Shown one piece after another: positions 15,533-23,764 of a stretch of 64,000 bases of DNA. How positions within the stretch are numbered: position 1 is the stretch's first letter; the number at the start of each line of letters is the position of its first letter. The stretch covers positions 434,001 through 498,000 of the forward strand of contig NZ_JAZHSD010000001.1 in assembly GCF_036924745.1 (NCBI RefSeq), read 5' to 3'. A program made the position numbers and the translations under genes. The notes beneath the pieces are model-generated. The model saw only the letters and a program-made list of their open reading frames with translations, made no database searches and was not told the origin of the DNA. Source of the stretch: Bradyrhizobium sp. AZCC 1693 (GTDB lineage Bacteria > Pseudomonadota > Alphaproteobacteria > Rhizobiales > Xanthobacteraceae).

Positions 15533-16747
15533 ATGGCACAGCATGTGGATTTCGATTTCACCAGTGAGGCGTTTTTTCGTGATCCGCAGGCCGGCGTCGC
15601 GCAACTGCGGGCGATCGGTCCCGCCGTCGCGACGCGATTCCCGATCGTAGGCCGGGTCTGGGTCACCACGACCTACGAGGCGGCGGCGCGGGTGCTGAAG
15701 GACAGCACGCTCTTCACGCTGCGCAAGGAGGGCGGGGCGCTGGTCGGGCTGCCCTGGTGGATGCCGAAAGTGATCGGAACGGTCGCCAATAACATGCTGA
15801 CGATGGACGAGCCGGATCACACGCGGCTGCGAAGTATCGTCGATGAGGCGTTCCGCCGCCGCGCGGTGCTCGACATGGAGCCGCATATCCGAGCGATCGC
15901 CGATCGTCTCTCCGATGAATTGTTTGCGGCGGGAAGCCCCGCTGATCTGGTGCAGCGCTACGCGCGGACGCTGCCGCTTGCGGTGATCTGCGAACTACTC
16001 GGCCTGCCGCCGGCCGACCGGCCGAAATTCATTGCCTGGGCCAATTCGATGGCGCATCTCACCAATGCATTCGGTTTTCTGCGGTTGATCGGCGGCCTCT
16101 TCAAGATGCGCCGCTATTTGCAAGAACGCCTGCGGATCGCCCGTGAAGAGGGCGGCGAAGGATTGATCGCGGAACTGGTGCGCGTCGAGCAGGAGGGCGG
16201 ACGCATCACGCCGGACGAAATGGTCTCGATGGTGTTTCTGCTGTTGGGTGCGGGTTCCGAGACCACCACGCATCTGATCAGTGGTTCGGTGTTCGAACTG
16301 CTGAAGGATCCGGCGAGGCGCGACTGGCTCGCGGCGGACTGGGGCCGCGCCGGGCTCGCGATCGAGGAATTTTTGCGCTTCGTCTCGCCGGTGCAATTCT
16401 CCAAGCCGCGCTACGTGCGCAGGGATGTCGACCTCGAGGGCGTGAAACTGAAGAAGGGCGACCGGGTGATGGCGATGCTCGTCGCCGCCAATCTGGACTC
16501 CGGCGCGAATGAGTGTCCCGAACGGCTTGATCTCGAGCGGCGGCCGAACCGGCATCTATCGTTCGGCACCGGGATCCATTTCTGCCTTGGCCACCAGCTC
16601 GCGCGGATCGAAGGGATCTGCGCGCTGCAGGCGCTGTTCACGCGCTGGCCGGGATTAAAGCTGGTGGTCGAGCCGTCGGAAGTTCATTGGAGAAGGCGGC
16701 CGGGCATTCGCATGATCGCAGAGTTGCCCGTGATGGCCGGCGTTTGA
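15533..16747 (+). CDS. cytochrome P450
   Basis: A roughly 404-aa soluble bacterial cytochrome P450. All hallmarks are visible: the I-helix LLGAGSETTTHL (about 237-248), the K-helix ExxR (EEFLR, Glu279-Arg282), and the heme loop FGTGIHFCLGHQLAR with the thiolate Cys351. Substrate recognition regions are too divergent for an assignment. In this context it may O-demethylate or hydroxylate an aromatic acid before ring cleavage, but no ferredoxin or reductase gene is in the cluster, so electrons must come from elsewhere. Either the GTG at 15518 or the ATG at 15533 could be the start; I prefer the ATG. It is the last gene of the same-strand run that begins with TetR. Confidence 0.92.
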   Translation: MAQHVDFDFTSEAFFRDPQAGVAQLRAIGPAVATRFPIVGRVWVTTTYEAAARVLKDSTLFTLRKEGGALVGLPWWMPKVIGTVANNMLTMDEPDHTRLRSIVDEAFRRRAVLDMEPHIRAIADRLSDELFAAGSPADLVQRYARTLPLAVICELLGLPPADRPKFIAWANSMAHLTNAFGFLRLIGGLFKMRRYLQERLRIAREEGGEGLIAELVRVEQEGGRITPDEMVSMVFLLLGAGSETTTHLISGSVFELLKDPARRDWLAADWGRAGLAIEEFLRFVSPVQFSKPRYVRRDVDLEGVKLKKGDRVMAMLVAANLDSGANECPERLDLERRPNRHLSFGTGIHFCLGHQLARIEGICALQALFTRWPGLKLVVEPSEVHWRRRPGIRMIAELPVMAGV

Positions 16748-16840
16748 TCGGAATTGCGAACGCGGTTGTATTATATGATTTGACACGCGTGCGATGCAGG
16801 CGCAGTGTGATCGCTTTACGGATTTTTGGGGCAATGACGC

Positions 16841-17884
16841 ATGACCCGCCTGTTGGTTGTCGCCATCCTATCCACACTCATCACTTCCGGAATAGCTGCA
16901 GCACAAGCCGCTAATCTGATCGCGACCTATCGCGGCGCCTGCGACGGCTCGGCTGCGGTTGCGCTCGACCGGGATCGTTTTGCCGTGGCCGATGACGACA
17001 GCAATGTCCTCAACGTCTACCGAACGGGACAAGAGGCAGCCATTCTGGAACTCAACCTGGATCAGTTCCTCGAAGCGCCGAAAAAGAAGAAGCCCGGACC
17101 GGATGGCAATCCGGTTTTCAAGGAAGCCGACATCGAAGGTGCGGCGCGTATCGGTGATCGCATCTACTGGATCGGTTCGCACGGCCGCGATTCCGATGGC
17201 AATGCGGAGCCGGGTCGGTCACGCCTGTTTGCGACCCGTATCGTATCGCATCCGGATGGATCGCGTCTGGAGCCGATAAATCCCCGCGCGTATACGTCCC
17301 TGCGTGAAGACATGTTCGACGACTCAAAGCTGAAGCCGCTGAAGCTTTCCAAAGCTTTTGCGTCCGGCGAGAAGAAAGGGCCAGCTCCTGAAGCAAAGAA
17401 CGGCTTCAATATCGAAGGCCTCGCTGCAACACCTGAAGGCGGCCTCCTGATTGGATTTCGCAATCCGCGTCCCGGCAAACAGGCGATAGTCGTCCCTCTC
17501 AATAATCCGGCCGACGTAGTGGACGCGGGAAAGAAGCCTGTCTTCGGCAATCCAAGGCTGCTTGATCTCGAGGGGCGTGGCATCCGCAGCATCGAATGGA
17601 TAAACAACGTCTACGTCATCGTCGCCGGGCCGTATGGCAAAGCCAAGGAGTCGAAGATCAAGCCGCCATTCGCCCTCTTCACCTGGAGCGGCAACGAGGC
17701 CGACGTCAAACCGCGCATGATGAAGAAAATCAAACTCCCGGACGATTTCGCACCCGAAGCGGTATTCGAAATTCCGGGCAGTTCAAACATGATGCTGCTG
17801 TCCGACGATGGAACCGACAAGTGCAAGGACGCGGACAAACCCAGGAAATCTTTTCGAGCTTTGACCGTTCCGGCGCCGAAGTGA
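16841..17884 (+). CDS. DUF3616 secreted protein
   Basis: A 347-aa exported protein. MTRLLVVAILSTLITSGIAAAQA is a signal peptide with an AQA-type cleavage site. The mature part has features of DUF3616: DRDRFAVADDDSNVLNVYR, EGAARIGDRIYWIGSHGRDSDGNAEPGRSRLFA and GFNIEGLAATPEGGLLIGFRNP. Alternating strands with Asp/Gly turns suggest a beta-propeller fold. The biochemical function is unknown. From this gene to tRNA-Gln the base composition looks less GC-rich than in the upstream cluster, judged by eye. Nearest neighbours are the P450 (93 nt upstream) and the broken DUF2272 gene. Confidence 0.75.
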   Translation: MTRLLVVAILSTLITSGIAAAQAANLIATYRGACDGSAAVALDRDRFAVADDDSNVLNVYRTGQEAAILELNLDQFLEAPKKKKPGPDGNPVFKEADIEGAARIGDRIYWIGSHGRDSDGNAEPGRSRLFATRIVSHPDGSRLEPINPRAYTSLREDMFDDSKLKPLKLSKAFASGEKKGPAPEAKNGFNIEGLAATPEGGLLIGFRNPRPGKQAIVVPLNNPADVVDAGKKPVFGNPRLLDLEGRGIRSIEWINNVYVIVAGPYGKAKESKIKPPFALFTWSGNEADVKPRMMKKIKLPDDFAPEAVFEIPGSSNMMLLSDDGTDKCKDADKPRKSFRALTVPAPK

Positions 17885-17964
17885 CGTCGGCATGGCGCGC
17901 TCGCTCGATGGTGCAAGGTATACCGGCGTACTGCGACGTTTGAGACTGCAGGAAAGGATGAGTG

Positions 17965-18701
17965 ATGTCATTTCAGGAAAAACTTATTGCTCATGCTCTG
18001 GAACAGTGGACGTGGTTTGGTCGGGACAAGGACCGGGACGACAAGTTCGTCGACGCGAATGGGAATACAACGACGAACGAAACATCAAACGGAGTGCCGA
18101 ACAGGCGCAAGGAAACCGTTGAGCCGTTCTCCAGCCGGGTTGCGAACTATTGGCTGGGCATTCCGAGCAAGCAGTATGACGATCTCGTCAAGAAATTCGC
18201 CAAAGCCAACGGCAGACTCGATGGGACTATCGATCTGGCATGGTCGGCGGCGTTCATTTCCTATTGCATGCAGATGGCCGGGGCCGGCTCCAACTTCCCC
18301 TATCGTCTGGCCATACGACCTGGATGGTCCAGTCGATCAAGAACAGGAGCAACGGGAAACTGAAGGCGGCGCTTGTCGGCTTCCGGCTCGGTGAAATTCC
18401 GCTCAAGCCCGGTGATCTCATTGCGAGGCCGCGTCAAGCGGGGATCACTTACGATAATGCGGTGGCGAAAGGCTGGTTCATCAGCCATTCGGATATCGTG
18501 GTGGAGGTCGATAAGGAGAACGAAGTTGCCTATGTGATCGGTGGCAATGTCGGGCAGTCGGTCAGCAAGGCGAAAGTTACGATCGATTCCGACGGAAAGC
18601 TGAACGATACGGACGGCTGGATGGTCCACATCCAGAACAACATCACGATCAAGGAAACGGTCGTTGCGGCGTTGCCGACCCATGAAGCAAGAGTTGGATA
18701 A
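17965..18701 (+). pseudogene. DUF2272 protein gene with a one-base frameshift
   Basis: Two partial frames together make one roughly 245-aa DUF2272 protein. Frame 1 runs from ATG 17965 (GGAAAGG upstream) through IDLAWSAAFISYCMQMAGAGSNFPY and then loses sense. Frame 2 resumes at once with SSGHTTWMVQSIKN, then PLKPGDLIARPR and HSDIVVEVD, and ends at 18701. The break is at about 18301-18306, in the run ccccta-tcg, and one missing base (tat-tcg expected) restores a continuous protein. The AWSAAFISYCM segment with its Cys and the later H-S-D are the likely catalytic elements of this NlpC/CHAP-like family, so both halves are needed. It could be a real lesion, a sequencing error or, less likely, programmed frameshifting. 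Confidence 0.75.
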
Positions 18702-18849
18702 AGCGACGGGCAGGGTGCCGTAACGCGGTGCCGCGAAGGGCGTCCCTCTGTTCACAGGATTGAGTATCCACGTCGCAAGAACGAGGGGGCGTCAGGCTCG
18801 GCGAGAGCAACGGGTACTCAAGCCGATCCGTCACGTGCCGACCTGAGCC

Positions 18850-19803
18850 CTAGGGAAGTGGCAGTTTATCGTCTCCGAGCACGACTGATTCGAACACGCC
18901 CTCGTTCATCAGTGCTTTGATACTATTCCGCACCGTCCTGCGCCGCGATAGATATTCGGGTGCCCCGACCTCGAAGAGGGCATCGAGCTTCTCATCCAAT
19001 GTTGGCTGCTTCAATGCGTCCTTGATGTCGGCTTTGCTGCCGCGTCCCTGGTGGGTGATGTCCGACACCCAAATCGCGAGCTCGGGCTGCTTGTCGACGA
19101 GATCGTGAGTGCTTGCCAACCGCTTGACCTTCCGGCGCACGATGTCCAGGGCTGTGGACACGGAGGCCTTGACCGCATCCTGCTCGTTGAGGAGCCAGTG
19201 CATCAGCTTTGCCGTGTTCAGGGCTTCCGCATCGCCGACGGTTGTCGTGTCCGGGTTCAGATAGGTCATGAAGGACACGAGCTGATCTTCAACCTTTCCG
19301 TTGGGCCGGTGAACCGTTGTGACTTCCTCCAATGAATAGGACCGCCCGTCAGTGACGCGATGCAGCCGTCCAGATTCGATCGTCAGGTCGGGGAAGTAGT
19401 CCTGCGCGGTTGGCAGTCCGATCAGTTTGCGAAACAGAAGAATAAGATTGTCATCAGGCGTGTGCGCCGCCAGCTGATAAAAGCCAAATGTAAATCGAGC
19501 CCGGTCATACGTGTTGACGAGAAGTTGATGGCCGCCAGCGCTCTCCGCAACGACGGTCGGCCAGATGAAATGCGCCCATAGCCCAAAATCGGTGCTGGCC
19601 TCATGGCGATCGTAGAAAAGTGCTGGAAGCTCGTTCATGAACTTCGTCTGCGCGAGTCCCTTATGTATTCCGTCGCCATCTCTGAATGGAACGGTGTAGG
19701 CAACGAAGAACTTCCTGGTGCTCCCAGCTGGTTTGGCGAACCATTTGGTGAACTTGGTTTGTGGCTCACCATCCTGGGTGATTTTGAAATCGATCGCTGT
19801 CAT
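18850..19803 (-). CDS. unrecognised 317-aa protein, possibly muramidase-like
   Basis: I do not recognise the family. It has no signal peptide or membrane segment and is soluble with mixed charge. Residues about 80-125 are striking: FIWPTVVAESAGG followed by LVNTYDRARFTFGFYQLAAHTPDDN. An acidic residue followed by a TFGFYQ-type glycine-aromatic-Gln loop recalls lysozyme-superfamily active sites, where Glu precedes a GxGQ-like segment, but this is weak evidence. The C-terminal 130 residues are helical and lysine-rich. It converges with the DUF2272 pseudogene and lies just before tRNA-Gln, so all three may belong to one acquired segment concerned with cell-wall hydrolysis. Start ATG at 19803. 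Confidence 0.55.
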   Translation of the reverse strand: MTAIDFKITQDGEPQTKFTKWFAKPAGSTRKFFVAYTVPFRDGDGIHKGLAQTKFMNELPALFYDRHEASTDFGLWAHFIWPTVVAESAGGHQLLVNTYDRARFTFGFYQLAAHTPDDNLILLFRKLIGLPTAQDYFPDLTIESGRLHRVTDGRSYSLEEVTTVHRPNGKVEDQLVSFMTYLNPDTTTVGDAEALNTAKLMHWLLNEQDAVKASVSTALDIVRRKVKRLASTHDLVDKQPELAIWVSDITHQGRGSKADIKDALKQPTLDEKLDALFEVGAPEYLSRRRTVRNSIKALMNEGVFESVVLGDDKLPLP

Positions 19804-20175
19804 TGACTACTCCCACATTCGCCAGGATCGACGCCAGATACCCGTCGAGCGGTTGTCGCGCGGGCTAGGCTCGGCCTGACGCTTGCGAGCTTTTCGGCGA
19901 ATGATCGCCATCAATTTATGATGGAAGCAAGAATCTGGGGCAACCAAATACTGGGGCGACGCAGGGGATGCCGGGTGCCTCCGCTAAGCCCCCTATGTTC
20001 GAGCGCGCCACTACCACTTCCTTGCGCGCGAGACCGCGGGTGCAGCGCGCACGGGCATTCCCTGCGCCTTCGCATTTTCGAAGGTGAGCCGATCAAGACT
20101 CGGACGCATCGCGACTGCGAGACCGTGAAGCCATGTCTGAGTGGAGCACCATCGGCGTAACGGGCCATCGGCGGC
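19804..20175. other. intergenic region beside tRNA-Gln, no gene supported
   Basis: About 370 bp upstream of the 317-aa gene and downstream of the tRNA 3' end. Short open frames on both strands are rich in Pro/Arg/Ser and lack ribosome-binding sites. I see no integrase remnant and no second copy of the tRNA 3' end that would mark an attachment site. Confidence 0.5.
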
Positions 20176-20249
20176 TGGCTGGGGAACTAGGATTCGAACC
20201 TAGACAAACAGAGTCAGAGTCTGTTGTGCTACCGTTACACCATTCCCCA
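20176..20249 (-). tRNA. tRNA-Gln(CTG)
   Basis: A 74-nt tRNA reading on the minus strand. The acceptor stem TGGGGAA pairs with TTCCCCA, the D arm contains GTAACGGTAGC, the anticodon arm is ACAGA-CTCTGAC-TCTGT with anticodon CTG after the invariant T33, and the T arm contains GGTTCGAATCC. The discriminator is G, and the terminal CCA appears to be encoded. It decodes CAG. Confidence 0.95.
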
Positions 20250-20441
20250 ATAATTGCTCATGACATCAATAGGTTAGTCGGATGTCCGGGCAATTGGCTG
20301 GAGCGGGATTGTGTAAATCGCCGCTTTTGCTGGTGCGTCGTTCTACTCGCTCGGTCCGGGCCTTGGCAAGCGCGGAAGGAGAGGCATTTTCGGGCCCACT
20401 TGCAGGGGCTGCTGCGGGCGGCATTTGCCGCGGTCCCGGGG

Positions 20442-21146
20442 TCAAGCCCGTGGACGACGAGCCTGTTTCTTGCGCCGGCGCGAAGGGCGAACTGTCGGCG
20501 CCGTCATCTCCGTCTGCAGCAACAGCCGCAGGCAGTTCGCCAGCCGATCTTCCATTTCCCGGTCGTGAATGGATAGCGGCCCGGGATCGTTGAGGATGGC
20601 GTTGACCAGCGTTCCCAGCACGATCTGAAAGCCGAAGGCGATGGCGCGCGTTTTTGCCGCCTTGTTGGCCCGGCCCATGGCGCCAAGCAGAATCGGCGTG
20701 GCGTCCGCCACGTTGGCGCGCGCCAGCCCCTTGAAGGTGGACCACCGGTCCGGCCTCGTGTCGTCGTGCTGAAGTGCTGCGCGCAGCACGCCTTCGTGGT
20801 TTCGGATCCAGCCGATGGTCCCGCGGACGAGGAGACGGCTGAGCTCGGCGAGATCGGCATCGGCCAATCGCCTGTCTTCCTTCATCCGCGACAGCCGGCT
20901 TCCGCCGTCGCGCGCGGCGAGCTCGATCAACGCATTGAAATAGGCGTCCTTGCTCTCAAACCGGCTGTAGAAGGCGCCAACGGTGGCGCCGACCTGCCGG
21001 CACAGCGCCTCGATCGACAATTCCGCGAGGCTGTGCGTGCGCAACATCTCCGCGCCGGCCTGGAGCAGGGCGGCCGTGGTCTCGCGGCTGCGCTTCTGCC
21101 GCGACGGGGTGACGCCGGGAAGGTCGAGTTCGGCCGGTCGCTGCAT
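20442..21146 (-). CDS. TetR-family transcriptional regulator
   Basis: A roughly 234-aa TetR/AcrR regulator. The DNA-binding region is typical (SRETTAALLQAGAEMLRTHSLAELSIEALCRQVGATVGAFYSRFESKDAYFNALIE), and the C-terminus ends in a very basic tail (RPSRRRKKQARRPRA). It is divergent from the arylsulfatase gene, with about 140 bp between them, and probably controls itself and the sulfatase. The start was placed at 21146 (MQRPAEL); the frame stays open well upstream through the promoter region, so an ATG near 21182 is possible but would overlap the AT-rich palindrome. The effector is unknown, perhaps a sulfate ester or its alcohol. Confidence 0.87.
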   Translation of the reverse strand: MQRPAELDLPGVTPSRQKRSRETTAALLQAGAEMLRTHSLAELSIEALCRQVGATVGAFYSRFESKDAYFNALIELAARDGGSRLSRMKEDRRLADADLAELSRLLVRGTIGWIRNHEGVLRAALQHDDTRPDRWSTFKGLARANVADATPILLGAMGRANKAAKTRAIAFGFQIVLGTLVNAILNDPGPLSIHDREMEDRLANCLRLLLQTEMTAPTVRPSRRRKKQARRPRA

Positions 21147-21183
21147 CCGGAACTTGCGTCTCCCGTTCGAAATAATCATAATC

Positions 21184-21200
21184 ATAATTCGGATTATAGT
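21184..21200. promoter_or_regulatory. candidate operator/promoter between tetR and sulfatase
   Basis: Inverted repeat ATAAT-TCGG-ATTAT (21184-21197) inside an AT-rich patch that also holds tandem ATAATC units. On the plus strand TATAGT (21195-21200), and on the minus strand TATAAT (21198-21193), fit -10 boxes for the divergent genes. No matching -35 boxes are obvious. Inferred to be the TetR site. Confidence 0.45.
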
Positions 21201-21285
21201 TTTTGGCAATGCAGGCGGCGCGTTGCCGTGACCTCGGCGAACCGGCGGATCAACCGCGGTCGCTCCAAAAAAACGGGAGGAGAGC

Positions 21286-23574
21286 ATGGCGGCAGGCAGC
21301 GCAAAACCGTTCGGCGGCACGATCGGCAAGACGGTGGCTGGCTCAAAACCCTGGTGGCCGCAGACGCCGAAGCCGCCGCAGGGCGCGCCGAACATCCTGG
21401 TCGTGCTGTTCGACGATGTGGGATTCTCCGATTTCGGCTGCTACGGCTCGGCGATCAGGACGCCGACCATCGACAAGCTCGCCGCCGAAGGTCTGCGCTA
21501 TTCGGGCTTCCACACTACGGCAATGTGCTCGACGACGCGCGCCGCGCTGCTCACCGGGCGCAACCATCATTCGGTCGGCGTCGGCTGTCTCGCCAATTTC
21601 GATAGCGGTTACCCCGGCTATCGCGGCAAGATCGCGCGCGAGGCGGGTACGCTGGCGGAAATGCTGCGGCCGCACGGCTATCGCAACTACATGGTCGGCA
21701 AATGGCACGTCACGCCTTTGACCGAAAGCGGCGCCACCGGGCCGTTCGACGGGTGGCCGCTCGGCCGCGGCTTCGACCGCTTCTATGGTTTTCTCGATGC
21801 CGAGACCGATCAATTCGCGCCGGAGCTCGTTTCCGACAACACGCATGTCGATGCACCCGGCGTCTACGCGGACGGCTATCACCTGACGTCCGACCTGATC
21901 GACCAGTCGATCCGTTTTATCGCCAATCACACTGCCGACCGGCCCGATATTCCCTGGCTGACCTGGGTGGCGCTCGGCGCCTGTCACGCCCCGCATCAGG
22001 CGCCGATGGACATCATCAAGAGCTATGATGGGATGTTCGCCCATGGCTGGGACGTCGAGCGCGAGCAGCGGATGGCGCGGCAGAAGGCGATGGGGATCGT
22101 GCCGCCGGAAACCCGATTGCCCGCCCGCAATGACGGTGTGAAGGCATGGGAAGAGCACAGTGCCGACGAAAAGCGTGTCTTCACGCGGCTGCAGGCGGCG
22201 TTTGCCGGCATGCTCGATCACGCCGACCAGCATCTGGCGCGGCTGATCGGCTTTCTTGACACGGCCGGCATCCGCGACAACACGCTGATCCTGGTTTTGT
22301 CCGATAATGGCGCGAGCCAGGAGGGCGGGCCGCTCGGTTTCGTCAACGCGATGGGGCCGTATAATTTCCGTCCTGAACCGATCGCGGAAAAGCTGCGCCG
22401 GATCGACGACATCGGCGGACCGGATTCGCACAGCAATTTTCCGCACGGCTGGGCGATGGCGTCGAACACGCCGCTGCGCCGCTACAAGCAGAACACCCAT
22501 GGCGGCGGCATCCGCGATCCCTTCGTCATGAACTGGCCGAAGAAGATCGCCGCCAAAGGTGAGGTGCGCCATCAATTCGTCCATGCTTGCGACCTGACGC
22601 CGACCTTGCTCGACCTGATCGGCATCGCGCCGCCGGCCGAAATTGGCGGCGTTGCGCAGATGCCGATCGAAGGCGAGAGCTTTGCGCGCTCGATTGCCGA
22701 TCCAGCCGCGCCGTCAAAGTCCTCGCCGCAATACTTTGAAATGTTCGGGCATCGCGGGATCTGGCAGGACGGCTGGAAGGCGGTTTCCTTCCATCCCTCC
22801 GGCACGCCGTTCGAGAACGACAAATGGGAGCTGTTTCACCTCGCTCAGGATTTTTCGGAGACCAACGATCTGGCGGCGCAAGAGCCCGAGCGGCTTGAAG
22901 CGATGATCAAGCTGTGGTGGCGCGAGGCCGAGAAACACAATGTGCTGCCGCTCGACGACCGGTTCGGCCCGCGCTTTGCGGAAAACGCCGCGCGCTTCCA
23001 TGGCGCACGCAACAAGTTCACCTTTCACGCCGGCATGGGACACGTGCCGACCGACGTCGCGCCCGATGTCCGCAGCCGCAGCTACACCATCGAGGCGCAT
23101 GTGGAGATTGGCGATGATGGCGCTGAGGGCGTGCTGATCGCCCACGGCGATGCGACGTCAGGCTACAGCCTCTACATCAAGGACGGCGTGCTGGTGCACG
23201 ATCTCAATATCGGCGGCGGCCATGAGATCGTGACCTCGAACCGCAAGGTGCCGTCAGGCGCGCACCGGCTCGGCGTGCATGTCGAGCGTCTGCTGCGCAA
23301 GGAGCCGCCGGCCAAGGGCTCCCGCACGGGCGTGACGGCCTATACGCTCCTGATCGACGGCGAGGCGGCAGGCTCGATCCAGACCCAGCTCGCCTTCAAC
23401 AATTTCATCTCCTGGTCCGGCCTCGACATCGGCCGCGATCGCTCCAGCCCGGTCTCGCACTACGCGGCGCCGTTCGAATTCACCGGGCAGTTGCTGCGGG
23501 TGACGGTCGACATGCATGACGACCAGAAGCTCGACGGCGAGGGGGTGGGGGCGGCCGAGATGGCAAGGCAGTAG
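21286..23574 (+). CDS. arylsulfatase
   Basis: A 762-aa type I sulfatase that hydrolyses sulfate esters using a formylglycine residue. The N-terminal NILVVLFDDVGFSDFGCYG holds the metal Asp pair (43-44), the active-site motif is CSTTRAALLTGRN with Cys81 as the expected formylglycine, and GKWH, GRGFDRFYGF and VLSDNGASQEGG follow in the normal order. The motif has Thr where most substrates of the formylglycine-generating enzyme have Pro (CxPxR). The C-terminal about 200 residues, beyond the sulfatase core, look beta-rich and lectin-like, as in other long bacterial arylsulfatases. No signal peptide is seen, so it is cytosolic. It probably scavenges sulfate under control of the divergent TetR protein. 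Confidence 0.93.
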   Translation: MAAGSAKPFGGTIGKTVAGSKPWWPQTPKPPQGAPNILVVLFDDVGFSDFGCYGSAIRTPTIDKLAAEGLRYSGFHTTAMCSTTRAALLTGRNHHSVGVGCLANFDSGYPGYRGKIAREAGTLAEMLRPHGYRNYMVGKWHVTPLTESGATGPFDGWPLGRGFDRFYGFLDAETDQFAPELVSDNTHVDAPGVYADGYHLTSDLIDQSIRFIANHTADRPDIPWLTWVALGACHAPHQAPMDIIKSYDGMFAHGWDVEREQRMARQKAMGIVPPETRLPARNDGVKAWEEHSADEKRVFTRLQAAFAGMLDHADQHLARLIGFLDTAGIRDNTLILVLSDNGASQEGGPLGFVNAMGPYNFRPEPIAEKLRRIDDIGGPDSHSNFPHGWAMASNTPLRRYKQNTHGGGIRDPFVMNWPKKIAAKGEVRHQFVHACDLTPTLLDLIGIAPPAEIGGVAQMPIEGESFARSIADPAAPSKSSPQYFEMFGHRGIWQDGWKAVSFHPSGTPFENDKWELFHLAQDFSETNDLAAQEPERLEAMIKLWWREAEKHNVLPLDDRFGPRFAENAARFHGARNKFTFHAGMGHVPTDVAPDVRSRSYTIEAHVEIGDDGAEGVLIAHGDATSGYSLYIKDGVLVHDLNIGGGHEIVTSNRKVPSGAHRLGVHVERLLRKEPPAKGSRTGVTAYTLLIDGEAAGSIQTQLAFNNFISWSGLDIGRDRSSPVSHYAAPFEFTGQLLRVTVDMHDDQKLDGEGVGAAEMARQ

Positions 23575-23589
23575 CCGATCAAACCTCAG

Positions 23590-23715
23590 CTGTCGTCGCC
23601 CCCTTGTGCGCAATTGCGCACTGGGGCGGGCGATCCGGTATTCCAGAGGCGCTAATGATTGAAACAATAGGCCGCGGCGTACTGGATTTCCCGCCTACGC
23701 GGGGAATGACACCTT
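23590..23715. repeat. intergenic palindromic repeat element
   Basis: A roughly 125-bp imperfect inverted element between the sulfatase and IalB genes. Its left part holds a perfect 16-bp palindrome GTGCGCAATTGCGCAC (23606-23621) flanked by C-rich and G-rich arms, and its right part ends with CCCGCCTACGCGGGG followed by AATGACACC. The outer ends (TGTCGTC and AATGACA) are roughly complementary. It resembles the REP-like elements common in Bradyrhizobium. It lacks a T-tract, so it is not a classical terminator. Confidence 0.7.
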
Positions 23716-23764
23716 GTGTGGGGCGGCGCCGTCACGCTGCTCGTCGCAACCGACGAAACCTGCC

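Noticed and set aside
19918..20160. 80-codon frame upstream of tRNA-Gln
   Set aside because: Pro/Cys/Arg-rich, no RBS, no recognisable features.
20176..20249. tRNA-Gln as an integration site with att duplications
   Set aside because: I could not find a second copy of the tRNA 3' sequence or an integrase in the window.
23606..23621. 16-bp palindrome as a Rho-independent terminator
   Set aside because: There is no following T-run, and it belongs to a larger REP-like element.
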